The notes under the pieces are model-generated. The model was not told the DNA's origin. It saw only the letters and a list, made by a program, of their open reading frames with translations, and ran no database searches. A program made the translations under genes and the position numbers. Shown here piece by piece: positions 53,846-64,000 of a stretch of 64,000 bases of DNA. This stretch comes from Pseudeuparius sepicola (Eukaryota; Arthropoda; Insecta; Coleoptera; Anthribidae): NCBI GenBank assembly GCA_963920635.1, contig OY987301.1, forward strand, positions 42,693,820-42,757,819, given 5' to 3'. Positions within the stretch are counted from its first letter, which is position 1, and every line of letters starts with the position of its first letter.

Positions 53846-55552
53846 ATGCTAATTTCTAAGTATTGTTTGGGTTACATTAAAGAAATGGCACAAGAAGAAT
53901 CAGATGTTGAATTACAGTCGAACCCGGATGAAGAAGACAGCATTCGCTCAGTGAAGATGAAGAAGATAGTAAATTATGATTATAGTATATGTAGAGGTCA
54001 GGTTTTTATAAACTTTTTTTTAGTAAACACCAACACAAGACGTCGACCAAGACCTAAAGGTGCTCTGGATCAAGCAAGTTTTGAAATGGTTGCTCCATCA
54101 GGTTTAATTTGGAAACCCAAACCTCCAGCTCAAAAACGACAAGCAACCAAGGCGAATATTATGAAAGAGGCTCCTGGTCTAAGACAAGGTGTAAACCCCA
54201 GCTCTCCAATCGAAGCTTTTCAATTATTTTTCGACGACGAAGTTGTTCTTCATTCAAAATTACACTAATCAAAAACTTTTTCAACTAAAAGACACACTGC
54301 CAAATAATTCTTTTATCAAAAAATCACAATTTTTTCAGAAAGAAGAGATTTTTGGACTTATTTTTGATAACATGTGGTGCATACAGGCAAAATAGGGATC
54401 CACTAACAGAACTATTTAGTTATGACAACTTGCCAATATATAAAGCCACGTTTTCATGTTCTCGTTTCAATTTATTACTAAGATGTACCCGGTTTGATGA
54501 TCTAAATACCCGTGAAGCTCGAAAGAAAGAAGACAACTTTACAGCAGCTCGAGAGCTCTGTTATACCTTCTAAATCACTGGTGATTGATGAGGAACTAAT
54601 AACTTTTCACGGAAGATGCAAGTTTCGTATATTCATACCAACAAAACCTGGAAAATATGGCCTAGAGGCAAACGTTTTATGTGATTCAGAAAGTTGCTAC
54701 TGTTTTGCTGTCGAACCATATGTAGGAAAAACACCAAATCAAAATAAAGATTTCAACAGTGGTCCAGAAGTTGTGAAACGACACTTGTTACATTAGCAAA
54801 ACTGGAAAATAGCGGAAGAAATATTACAATGGATAGAAAACTCTTGGAGAAAAATCTTACTGTAGTTGATGTTCCGTTTGAGCTGAGACCACCAGCTCTA
54901 AAAAAGCCTTTGCAGGGTATGGTGCAGTTTGCTTTTAGAGAAAGACAGACTCTTGTTAGATGTTCCCAAAAAGAATAACACACGACAAACCCGAAATTAT
55001 ACTTTATTATAACTCTACAAAAGCTGGAGCAGATACCTTAGACAAATGCGTTAGAGCATACAGTTGTCGACGTGGAACCAGAAGATGGCCCGTGGCAATT
55101 TTTTTTAACTTGATAGACATCGCAGCCTATAATTCATTCATACATAATTTTTCTAAAAGCAAACAAAGATTGGGAATGAGAACATCCCAAAAAAATCAGG
55201 AAGAAAATATTTTCTGAAAAAGTTAGGTACGCTGTTGTGTAAACTGAATATGGCCAACCGCGAACAAAAAACTGGACTCCAAAAAAATTATGTCAATAGC
55301 TTCAAAGTTTTTGGTTTTGAATGTGCACAAGAGGCTTCAACATCAAGGGGGGTAGTTCGCAAAGAACCAGCTGGAATTGCAACTCGATTAGTTTCCAAAA
55401 CACTACCCAAAAAAGGCAGATGTGCAATTTGTCCTAGATCTGCTGATAGAAAATATATGAAAGCATGCACTAAATGTGACAAATATGTGTGTCCAAGGCA
55501 CACTGCTACTGAAAAACACGAAGTAATTAGAACGTGCACGCAGTGTATCTAG
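53846..55552 (+). pseudogene. piggyBac-like transposase remnant
   Basis: An acidic N-terminus (53,890-53,960) is followed by LITCGAYRQNRDPLTELFS and RCTRFDDLNTRE at 54,360-54,530, then VIDEELITFHGR (first catalytic Asp region) and VEPYVGKTP at 54,580-54,740. KAGADTLDKCVRAYSCRRGT at 55,020-55,080 carries the late conserved Asp, and a Cys-rich C-terminal domain (CAICPRSADRK, CTKCDKYVCPRH, CTQC) ends at 55,552. The segment with the second catalytic Asp, expected around 54,800-54,950, is missing or unreadable, and at least four frame changes occur. Neither TTAA-flanked inverted end was identified. Confidence 0.85.
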
Positions 55553-55799
55553 TTTTGTAGTTTTTTTGTTAACAAGTGTACCTATTATTATAGTTTTATT
55601 TTTTCGGTCTTCAAAATAAAAAAATAAACAAAATATTTCATGTTTTAATTAGTCTGTATTTCTAAAAACACGAAAATCCTTTTCATTGTTACCTAAAACC
55701 AGGGGGTCAGGCGCTAACCCTCCCGTTCTACATTTTCAATACCTTGGGGTAAGCAGGTGACCCTCCCATTCTCCGTTAATCGGGTACACGCTAGTATTC

Positions 55800-55885
55800 T
55801 CCATGCGACTGTTTACCGCAGGAGGAGAGTACCTGATTAGTAATTCGTAGGTCCTGGGTTCGAATCCCACACAAAGCCCAACTTA
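55800..55885 (+). other. tRNA-like sequence with consensus B box
   Basis: GGTTCGAATCC (a perfect B-box consensus) followed by CACACAAAGC, preceded by attcgtaggtcct. The downstream CACACAAA is shared with the sites at 11.1 and 41.2 kb. A plausible A box at the right distance is not obvious and the acceptor stem does not close, so I do not call a functional tRNA. Confidence 0.4.
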
Positions 55886-55991
55886 TAGTTATTATGAATA
55901 TTATTACTCACAATCTACTCCACAGTGTATTTAAAGTTTAATTCAAAGTACTCATAATATGAAATTGTCGGTAGCAGGAAAAATGTAATTC

Positions 55992-56075
55992 GATGCGTAA
56001 GCTCTTTTTTGACCGCGGAGGTCCTTAAACAACCTCCTCAGCGAAAAAAGTGCACTTAAACGTCTTGCAAATACT
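55992..56075. repeat. Half copy of the ggccaaaaaag inverted repeat
   Basis: gatgcgtaagctcttttttg, then ggtccttaaacaacctcctc and gtcttgcaa, match the arms of the hairpin at 40,833-40,971. Confidence 0.65.
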
Positions 56076-57419
56076 TTTTTCTACATTCAGAGGTATTTAA
56101 ATAAAAAGAAATTGCACCACTACCTTTTTCATTTTTTAAATTTGCCTGAAACATGTTTTTACTTAAATGGCTCTGAATGCAGGAAATAATATCATTGACT
56201 ACCAACTTGTAAACAGTGACAAAAATGACACTTATTTTAATTCGGAACAACTTCCAGACAAACTATTAAGTTCTTGAAGAAATATCAAGATTAAAAAAGA
56301 AGCTGAATGTTAAAAATAACATTGTAATGAGTTCGATGTAGCCCATTATGAGGTACCTAAAATTACAGGAGGGTTCGTTCAGCAACAAAAACTAAAATTC
56401 CATTTTTCATTTGAAATATTAAACAATATGTAAGGACTATAGCTATTACACTGGATGTTTAAGGGGCTGAGGCACAGTTTCTGAGAAATAGATCACCTTA
56501 GGTTTGGGGAAATTTAGACACCCCCATATTAGCAACTCTCCTCATATTAGGCGACTTTCCTTTATATAATTTATTTACGATTACCTATTTTGAATACCGG
56601 GCCAATCGATTTATTTCTGGTCGATAAATTAGGCAGTTTCTTGTCCAAGACCACCAAAGACAATGTGTCCAACTTTTAATTTTTTTTTTTGCGTTTTCGC
56701 CGTCAAAATTGCGTCTATTTGGCGAAGGTATATTGTGAAATTCTAGATTTATTTAACGGTGGTCTGACTGGCAAAAACGCCTTCATTTTTTTTAGTTGCT
56801 GATTGCTGAAAGATGAGAAAACAACCAACCGCCAGAAGCAGATTCTCATCGTCTTCAGCAGTTTGCTGAAAAGTCACATGATTTACTATACCGATATCCA
56901 TCGTATATTCATAAGTAAGACAAGGACGGGAGTTGTGACGTAGGTACATGAACATTCGTTAAACAGATAGTATTTTGGTTAGAGAAGGTAAGAGAAACAA
57001 TCCAGTTGGAGCTGGGCACAGTTTTTGTCTTGGCCACAGGAAATAATTACTAACTTTCTTGGCGAATTCACCAAAAAGGCAATTTCTAGATAAAGCCTTG
57101 GAGAAAGTACATCAGGAACATGTGCAGTTTCATGTTGACAATCCAAAAACAAAACCCTGGGGGCAGCCCACTGACAGCTTCAAACTGATTTCAAACGGTT
57201 TAAAGTTCTGCCTAAACACCTAAGTAAACATACTTACGATTATTGGGCCGAGAGTTAGCCCATCTGGTAAACAATAGCCACAATGCTGCCATCACCAGTC
57301 GCACATCCAGGTTTTGTTTGAAAGGCCTTCAAAAACCGCTTCTTTTGACCTACCTACTATTGTTAATATACAAATCCAGGTCCGGCTACTATTTGTTCAC
57401 CCACGATTTTCACGTAAAC

Positions 57420-57850
57420 CACTTATCGATTTTTTTATTTAAAATCTGAGGCCAAAACCCCCATATACCAAATTTGAACAATAAATATACAGGGTGTTCC
57501 ATTCTGCAGGGTGTCAAAGTTGGCATCTGGCGAATCAAGTGTGCTATGACACCCCTTGAAAACATTTGAATGGTCAACAGGACCACTAAAATTATTTGGT
57601 ATGCAAAGATTTAATACAAAAATATACAGGGTATTTTTCTCTGGGCCATGCTCTGAAATCATAGAAAAAATATTAATAAACACAAAAGTAATTTAGTTAT
57701 GTACAAACTGCCAACCAACAAATAAACACAATTTAAATTATTGGACCTTCAACAACGTCATACTGTCTAATAAGATGGTATGTACATTTTCTGGGCGTTT
57801 CCTGTTGTGTCACACCAGCTACTTTAACTGATAAAGACTTACTGATTGGC
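57420..57850. repeat. Partial copy of the fold-back family at 5.6 and 34 kb
   Basis: Sequence from atcgattttttatttaaaat-type through accaaatttgaaca and ggtatgcaaagattt to ctgggcca matches the left arm of the 34-kb element. Only one arm and part of the loop are present. Confidence 0.65.
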
Positions 57851-59354
57851 AGGCTTCTAATATTTAAAAGTAAAAAAAAGTTTAGACAATTCTCTTCAAA
57901 AATGAAGATTTTTATGGATTTGTACAGTTTTAAAGTTGAACACCCTGTTTAATCGAATATAAGCATATAAAATTTAGTGAGTAAATAACTAATTACAACA
58001 TTAATTGGATTAATTGCGTCATTTTTACAATACAAAATATTAATATTAACTAATTTTTAAAACTCAACCATTTCCAGAAAAGCATTCTGACATGGTCAAA
58101 AAATGTAGAAATATGATGATTAAATCCCTTATAAAAATGTTGCTCGTTAATATATATTTTTGTTATAAATAATACGTTAGGTTCTTATTCTCAATATTTT
58201 TTTGTCAGTAACTATTTTTAAAGAGCAATTAAGGTATATTATTAATAACAGTTAAGAATATTGATGTTAGACAAGAATACATTTTACTAAAAGGATGCTC
58301 TTTCACGTTTTTTATTCAATTTTGCTCCATGTGTACAGGTACAAAAATATGGCCGGATTTACCAAAGTGATAGGGTTAGCATCCTCTAGGAACTACATAA
58401 AAAATAACCAAAAATTATTATTTACCGTCCCAAAACCAAGCATACCTACCAATAATTTTTTCTTATTTTATGAAAATTTTGAAAGCTATTGGGAAATAAA
58501 AAAAAACAAATTCAATATTAAGTGCCCTGTAGGTATCTCCCATTTGTATTAGCTGGACCGACACTAGATTAATATAGTGTTGGTCCAGGTATTAGGCAGA
58601 TTGGGATTAATCGTCATATTTTGATCCCTCCTATCTCCGGTTTCGCGATTTCCTATTCCCCATCAACCTCCCTGTATATTTTTCGATACTTTGAGAGTCT
58701 AAATTCCTGGTTCAAACTTCTTAAATTCATATTGTGGATAAAATTGGTGTTACTACTTATGCCTTTATATTTGGAAAAATAACGACGCACATCACGACTA
58801 CGAGCGTTGTATCATAATTGTCAGTGGAAATGAAGGGAGTATTTCATTCTTGAGGTGGAGCATAGAAAGATGTGACTTACATTTTCGACTCCATACAAAT
58901 TGAGTGGGTACACAGAGTCCAACAATAAACGCGCAAAATCAAAGGTCTAGCAAATCCTACAGTGAAATAATTTTTGGTTGTTCCATTTTTTTCTTAGGAA
59001 ATCGACTCCAAAATTTTTATTTTTAATAGGTATATAAACGACATTGGCATATCTTATCTATACTTATTTCGAGATATCGACAAAAGATAATATTTTTTTG
59101 GTATTCATTGCAGTAAATCCACCAAATCCTAAATCCTAAACAACCAGGAAATAATTAATAATTCCATCCTAGGATTCGGTTGACATATTATGATTTTGCT
59201 CCTTTTTCACTTTCATATGTTTATTCTCGGAATAAGCTTTGCTGATTATATTAGTAACTATTATCAAAATGCTGACTTACAGTTTCGACTCCACAGAAAT
59301 TGAGTAGGTATACTGTGTAACTGGTTCTTCATGATAACACCCCTGAAAATCTAA
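57851..59354. other. About 1.5 kb without recognisable gene
   Basis: It contains a small dyad, ggaccgacactag with ctagtgttggtcc-like inverse, at about 58,556-58,590. The same end motif is found near 4,968. The frame at 58,295-58,552 has no recognised domain. Confidence 0.4.
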
Positions 59355-60125
59355 GTAGGCTGGGGGGATTAAATGGGGCAATTCGTTCCCTGCACGAAAA
59401 TATTAAGTTTACCATAAAGGTGGAAAAGGGCGGTTTTCTTCCTTTCCTGGATGTGTTGGTCTCACGGAGCATGGATGGTTCTCTAGGACACTCGGTCTAC
59501 TCGGAAACCAACGCATACAGAATAGGTACCTTAATAGTTTATCCCATCACCACCCATTCCAAAAACAATCCATTATTAATTCTTTAGTTTATCGAGCAAT
59601 ATCCCTATCCGATCCTGATAAAGAACTGGATCATTTTACTAATGTTCTACTTGCCAACACTTATTCTTATCATAGTATCCAGTGCTCTATTAAGAAATTT
59701 ACTAACCACATAACAGACGCGTAAATAACCTGGCACCACTATGGTTTTCCTTCCTTATATCCATAACATAACCGATCGCATCTTTAAAATTCTAAATCGA
59801 CATAACATACTAAAAATATTTTCCACACTCCTTAAGTTATCCCAATATTACCAACGGATTAAGGATATTATACCATTGAGTACTATTGCTCATACCATTG
59901 AGTACCATGCTCATGTGGGCAAGTGTATATTGGAGAAACGGGATGTACATACGTGTTAAAGGACATGAACGTTGTATACGGTTGCGTCAACCGGGCCATT
60001 CTGTACTTGCTGAACATTATCTGGCCATGGGGTACCAAAGTCAATTTTCCCGCGTTTTCGCCTGTTCCCTCCATTTTCATGTTCCTATAAAGACCATCAC
60101 CAGTAATAGAACAATCGGTCTCAGT
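59355..60125 (+). pseudogene. Penelope-like element: RT C-terminus and GIY-YIG endonuclease
   Basis: The first block reads LPFLDVLVSRS, then GHSVYSETNA. After a frameshift comes LNSLSHHHPFQKQSIINSL and YRAISLSD: the conserved C-terminal part of Penelope RTs, including the HHHP stretch. A linker (YIHNITDRIFKILNRHNI, then KDIIPLST) leads to CSCGQVYIGETG, the GIY-YIG nuclease signature at about 59,910-59,945. After another frame change comes ERCIRLRQPGHSVLAEHYL. The 5' part of the RT, with the catalytic aspartates, is missing. Penelope elements use a telomerase-related RT and nick the target with this nuclease. Confidence 0.85.
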
Positions 60126-60139
60126 GTGATCATCGCGCC

Positions 60140-60171
60140 CTGAGGATGTCCCGTGCAATCGAGGACGAAAG
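60140..60171 (+). ncRNA. Hammerhead-like core downstream of the Penelope-like relic
   Basis: CTGAGGA, T, GTCC, an 11-base loop, GGAC, GAAAG. The layout (CUGANGA, one free base, a 4-bp stem II, GAAA) fits Penelope hammerheads, which are known from the untranslated ends of these elements. It is on the same strand, about 20-50 bp after the coding relic. With the short stem III I can draw, the residue at the cut would be G, which is not tolerated, so this copy is probably inactive. Confidence 0.5.
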
Positions 60172-60850
60172 TTTCGCTGACGCAGGATCCATCCGGAAGA
60201 AACTCAGATTCGTCACATTCTGCCTGTGGAAGTTTCCACTTTCTGCTGGTAAGTGTATGAAAGGTATCCAAATTTTGCGGCTTTTTAATTGTCCCTGTTA
60301 GCTAAAGCCCAATTTTAATTTATCAAGAATCGCAATAATAAAAGAGTAAATTTTTCGAAAACTGTAAAATAAAAGTTTTTCCTCTTTGTAACCTCATCAG
60401 CTGAGTTGAGTATAAAATAACTTGCTTCTTTTGTTCTTCCGGATACATCAAATAACTTGTTTATAGCAATACTTTTTACGTTTCGTTACTATTCCTCATG
60501 CTTACTGAGAATTTTCGGATAATCCAGCAACTTTCTTGGGGCAAACCTCCTAATGCCGCCACTAACCAACGAGTGCACTAACTCAATACGCTCGTTCTTG
60601 GTCGCCAACCACTGTGCTCTCTGTTCTGTAGTTCTTGTGCCAAATGTCAGACGACAACACCTACCTTCAACAACAAAAGCTGTGGAAATTTTTATAGTTA
60701 GCGATTGATTCTGTTACCTTATTAAAATATATTCTTTTGCTCAATGGCCCAGAGCAAAAAATGTTGCAAATTCCAAGCTTAACAACGTAACTTGCCACAA
60801 AAAGAAATCATGTCCGAATGAGAAATTAGTGTTTTTTGAGCAAGATATGA
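60172..60850. other. No recognisable gene
   Basis: The segment attctgcctgtggaagtttc at about 60,221 also occurs at 38,308, so this is probably repeat-derived. No known domain. Confidence 0.4.
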
Positions 60851-61265
60851 ATGAAAAAAAGTGTTGATTTTCGTCAGGTGAATAAGGTCACTCAACGTGA
60901 TGCTTATCTTTGCCTTGTGCCAGCAGTATTCTTGGTCATCTTTGTAATGCCAAATGTATTTCTTCTATGTATATGGAATCTGGAAAGTACTGGATTCTAT
61001 AAATTTTACATGATAGTCAAAATCAACACTAATAACAATAATATTGTCTATAATAGGTACACGAAAACTGAACCCTCCAAAATCACCTAGAATGTTGTCA
61101 ACAAATTCTTGCCAGTTTTCTGGGGCATTATGAAGTCCAAAAGGCATGTGGCACGCCCAGGAACCGTGAAAGCAGTTTTGGATTTACTTTCAGAAAATCT
61201 ACACACAATCTGTGTTCACCCCTTTTTAACTACGACTACTGGGGAACTCCATGGCGAGTTGGATC
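60851..61265 (-). pseudogene. Ty3/gypsy reverse transcriptase scraps on both strands
   Basis: On the minus strand SPWSSPVVVVKKG (61,215-61,255) and MPFGLHNAPENWQEFVDNIL (61,090-61,147) are clear RT palm motifs, followed by a weak IIDNIIVIS at the YxDD position. On the plus strand 60,860-60,920 reads VDFRQVNKVTQRDAY, which belongs between those two motifs in an intact RT. The fragment has therefore been deleted and partly inverted. Confidence 0.7.
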
Positions 61266-61449
61266 AAGTCAGAAAATGAATTAAATGAAACACGGTAGTA
61301 AGTTTCGTTATCTATCTCATTTTGTCGCCAGAAATCCCAATAAATTGCGTATAGAATTCGATGTCACTAGTAGCTCACATGGAGTTTGTTTAAATGATTT
61401 TTAACAACAATTTTACCAAATTTTCGAATTAAAAATACGCTTTTACTTT

Positions 61450-62115
61450 TACATAAAAGAAATGTTTTTGCAAGTTACAGTCCAGAGGGAAGATTGTAAG
61501 GTACAACGTTTTCTATGGAGAAGACTAGAGAGAAACAAACCTTCAGACGTCTATGAAATCAACGTCGTATTCTTTGGATCGAAGAGTGGACCCTGTTTAG
61601 CACAAGAGGCGAAAAACAGGAATGCTAGAGAATTTGAAAAAGAATATCCTGAAGCAGTAGATGCCATTATCAATGATCATTATATGGATGACTAGGTGCC
61701 TGGGTAACTCAGACTCCATAGAAGAAGGTAACATTTTAATAAACAATATTATTTCTGTACACTCTAAAGCTGGTTTTAATATATGAAATTCGATATCTAA
61801 TTGTCCAGATATTTTAAATGAAATTGATCCGGAACTTAGAGCACAACAAACGAAAAATATTAAAGATTATGAAAATCCTATAGAAAGAGTTTTAGGTATA
61901 TTTTGGGATTCTACCAGAGATAATTTCATTTTTGAAACTACATTTCAGAAAATTAGTAAGGATATTTTTTAAAATATTAGACAACCAACAAAAAATTATG
62001 CCAATTCTTGATCCCACTGGCTTTTTAACAATTTTTATCATTCTGGGTAAAGTGATTTTACAAGATGTTTGGAGGTGTCAACTAGGTTGGGACGATGAAA
62101 TTTGGGCTGAGACTC
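61450..62115 (+). pseudogene. BEL/Pao reverse transcriptase remnant
   Basis: MFLQVTVQREDCKVQRFLWR and VVFFGSKSGPCLAQEAKNRN are typical of BEL/Pao RT palms (MFHQ and FG..SSP positions). HYMDD at about 61,678 is the catalytic YxDD, followed directly by a stop. Later frames show GIFWDST-like and ILDPTGFLTIF segments, the latter being the BEL/Pao block after the palm. Several frameshifts separate the pieces. No BEL protease, integrase or LTR was found here. Confidence 0.8.
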
Positions 62116-62156
62116 GGGGGTTGGGCTTCAGACAGGAGGGAAAAAACGTGGACGGA

Positions 62157-62558
62157 TGTCAAATTAGTAACGGTTTTTATTTTCTATTTTCGTTTACAGC
62201 CTTGCTCACCAGCTCTGAAGTAAGACATACCGATTGCAGGAATTACTTCGATTTTAACTAGTTCTAACTCACCTGATACCAGGCACAGCGATCGTACTTT
62301 TAAGAAAAATCTGTCCCTTGACACCCTGAAGGTTATCAGAGCGTGGGTTGCTCGGCCGCCGCAAAACGTCGAATACCTGAACCGCGAAAGGCGAAACCAA
62401 AAAATGTAGTTCACGGCAAAAAATATATTCGACGCCAATCCGACGGTCAAGTGGTACCGCTAGCGCCATCAGGCGGCGAATCACCCAACTTAGACACACA
62501 GAGGCCATTCTAAAAACCAAAACTATGTTCTGGTACATCTTGCACCCCTAATCCAACA
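62157..62558 (-). repeat. Candidate 3' LTR of the gypsy element at 62.6 kb
   Basis: The segment begins tgtcaaattag and ends atccaaca, giving TG..CA on either strand. It lies where the 3' LTR should be, just past the end of the integrase frame. The expected purine tract beside it is not convincing and no partner is in the window, so the boundaries are guesses. Confidence 0.3.
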
Positions 62559-62589
62559 GGCTCAAGGAACAATCCTGTGGACTATTGGA

Positions 62590-64000
62590 TTAATCGGAGG
62601 GTAGTAGTTCTTGAGATGGCAAGCGTGAAAGGAACCGCGCTCTTGTTTGGAAGTGGGATCTTCCAGAATATATGTGGCAAAACTGATAGGTTTTTTTTAT
62701 TCGAAATGGTCCCTCGAATAGAAGGAGAAACTTTTTAGTCTCTGACCTCAATGCTGACGAGACCGGATTGGCCTTTAACAAAACTAAATCGCCTGGTTGA
62801 AATTTGGCAAAGGGCCTACCAGGATGTCGAAGCCGTCGACGCTCCGCACTAGACTGTAGGGTTTCCTGAGCCAGAATCAGTTTACTTGGACTAGAAAGCG
62901 GCATCTCTCCGGTAGGAGGTCCTCTAAGCCTTGGAGGCATAAGTCCAGACTTATCTTTCCCCAGTTGCAATTCAGAGGGAGAAAAGCCTGTGGACTCGTG
63001 AACTAAAGAGTTTATAAAATTAGCAAAGGTAGCTAATTCGTAGGCCCACCATTTGTGTTGGTCGTGACAGTATGTCCTACATAATCGCCCAATTTCCCGC
63101 ATAACTCGCTCGCATGGGTTAGCCTGAGGCCTTCTTACTGATGAAAACGAAACCTTAATCCCCAATCCTTCGAGCGTTTGTCGCCAGAGTTTCGCGGTAA
63201 ATTGTGTCCCATGGTCGGACAAAACTCTCTTTACTTGACCCATTTTTGGCAAATAATCTCTGACTATCCTATTAAGTATAGCTTTCGTAGTAGCCCGCTT
63301 CAATGGATAGAAAGTGACATATTTTGAAAACACGTCTACCAATACCAAAATACATGTAACACCCCCGCGACTCGTGGGTAAGGGTCCAAAAATATCGAGC
63401 GCGACAATTTCATTCTTAGCGGTTGGAATGATTGAGGCTAATTCGAGATTTGGCAGGGGCGATATCTTTGTTTTTTGACAGATCTGACAGCTACGAATAA
63501 CGCGCTTGATGTCCCTATACATATTGGTCCACCATAATTCTGCTTTCAAAGCACACCAAATCTTATAACTGCCAAAATGACCATATGTTTCGTGATATGA
63601 CTTAATTATGGACTCAACGAGAGTTTTCGGTAAACAGAGCAAATAGAACGAGTGCTGACTTTGGCGAATATACAAAATTCCATTTTTTAACACGAATCTT
63701 ACTTTTAGTTTATTATCGCAGTCTAGTTTTTCAATAATCTCCCGTAGTTTCGGATCTGCGCGTTGATGGTCAAAAATATCTTTAAGTAGACTCTGGGTTT
63801 CTTGAGGCAGCTTAAAAGTGGCTAAAATTTTGAAATATTTATCACTAGGTGACGGCGGCCTTAGAGCAGAATGTCTACTTAATGCATCAGCGATGACATT
63901 TTTAGAACCGGGAATATGTTGTATCTCAAAATCGTACTCTTGAATGGCTAATGCATATCGAGAAATTCGCGCGGATAACAATCTACAGGTTTTTAAGTAT
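62590..64000 (-). CDS. Ty3/gypsy Pol, RNase H end to integrase (partial, runs off window)
   Basis: The frame is open from the window edge to 62,590. It contains the end of RNase H (LSARISRYALAIQEYDFEI, IPGSKNVIADALSRH) and an H2C2 finger (HETYGHFGSYKIW .. CQICQKTK). The integrase core has LDIFGPL, LSDHGTQF and NPCERVMREIGRL, with the catalytic D, D and E, followed by a GPFRIKK module. It is clearly related to the element at 21-26 kb, since the finger and core blocks match closely, but it is a different family member. The C-terminal 20 residues diverge in a way that suggests a late frameshift. Protease, RT and gag would lie beyond the window. Confidence 0.88.
   Translation of the reverse strand, partial: YLKTCRLLSARISRYALAIQEYDFEIQHIPGSKNVIADALSRHSALRPPSPSDKYFKILATFKLPQETQSLLKDIFDHQRADPKLREIIEKLDCDNKLKVRFVLKNGILYIRQSQHSFYLLCLPKTLVESIIKSYHETYGHFGSYKIWCALKAELWWTNMYRDIKRVIRSCQICQKTKISPLPNLELASIIPTAKNEIVALDIFGPLPTSRGGVTCILVLVDVFSKYVTFYPLKRATTKAILNRIVRDYLPKMGQVKRVLSDHGTQFTAKLWRQTLEGLGIKVSFSSVRRPQANPCERVMREIGRLCRTYCHDQHKWWAYELATFANFINSLVHESTGFSPSELQLGKDKSGLMPPRLRGPPTGEMPLSSPSKLILAQETLQSSAERRRLRHPGRPFAKFQPGDLVLLKANPVSSALRSETKKFLLLFEGPFRIKKTYQFCHIYSGRSHFQTRARFLSRLPSQELLPSD

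Larger units (their letters stand above)
55553..57419. other. No recognisable gene; tRNA-like site and half repeat
   Basis: After a polyadenylation-like aataaa near 55,622 I see a tRNA-like sequence and a half copy of the ggccaaaaaag repeat, then AT-rich sequence without known domains. Confidence 0.4.

Noticed and set aside
55800..55885. Functional tRNA gene
   Set aside because: The B box is perfect, but I cannot close an acceptor stem or place an A box. Related sequences lie in repeats.
60340..60420. CTGATGAGG on the minus strand near cctcatcagctg as a hammerhead
   Set aside because: GGTTACAAAGAGG cannot form stem II, and the GAAA that follows is out of register.

Overview
The window looks like gene-poor, AT-rich nuclear DNA of an arthropod, most probably an insect. 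The evidence is the mix of mobile elements: Ty3/gypsy lineages of CsRn1 and errantivirus type, BEL/Pao, DIRS, Penelope-like, pogo, long-spacing Tc1/mariner, piggyBac and hAT. Other signs are short spliceosomal introns with GT..AG ends and many TA-flanked miniature elements. I found no host protein gene that I can defend, and no rRNA or true tRNA gene. Almost every translatable stretch of recognisable family is a transposon gene, and nearly all are broken.

Layout. 0.6-2.2 kb: a non-autonomous hAT element with a smaller TA-flanked element inside it. 5.2-9.2 kb: two abutting fold-back elements, the second carrying a 149-bp-arm palindrome and a non-LTR-like tail. 9.7-15.6 kb: more fold-back, TA and hAT miniature elements. 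Among them, on the minus strand, are two well-formed hammerhead ribozymes exactly 300 bp apart (11.5-11.85 kb), a retrozyme-like arrangement. 17-18.9 kb: a gutted errantivirus-like relic (RT joined to env, then an LTR).

20.8-30.7 kb: a DIRS retrotransposon read on the minus strand. It has inverted terminal repeats, an internal complementary region matching the circle junction, and gag, RT/RNase H/methyltransferase-like and tyrosine recombinase genes. A young Ty3/gypsy copy (417-bp LTRs, 4-bp target duplication) sits inside the internal complementary region.

34-42 kb: fold-back families, a faint THAP/P-element-like relic and hairpins. 42.34-53.76 kb: a four-level nest. A Tc1/mariner-type element with an unusually long DD..E spacing contains a pogo element, which contains a CsRn1-type Ty3/gypsy element, which contains an 853-bp fold-back element. 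53.8-55.6 kb: a piggyBac-like relic. 59.4-60.2 kb: a Penelope-like relic followed by a hammerhead-like core. 60.9-62.1 kb: remnants of a Ty3/gypsy RT and a BEL/Pao RT. 62.6-64 kb: the 3' half of a further Ty3/gypsy pol that runs off the window.

The autonomous elements each encode their own mobility functions, while the many small inverted-repeat elements carry only ends and presumably depend on enzymes encoded elsewhere. The two observations I rate highest are the 300-bp hammerhead ribozyme pair and the complete DIRS circle-junction architecture.
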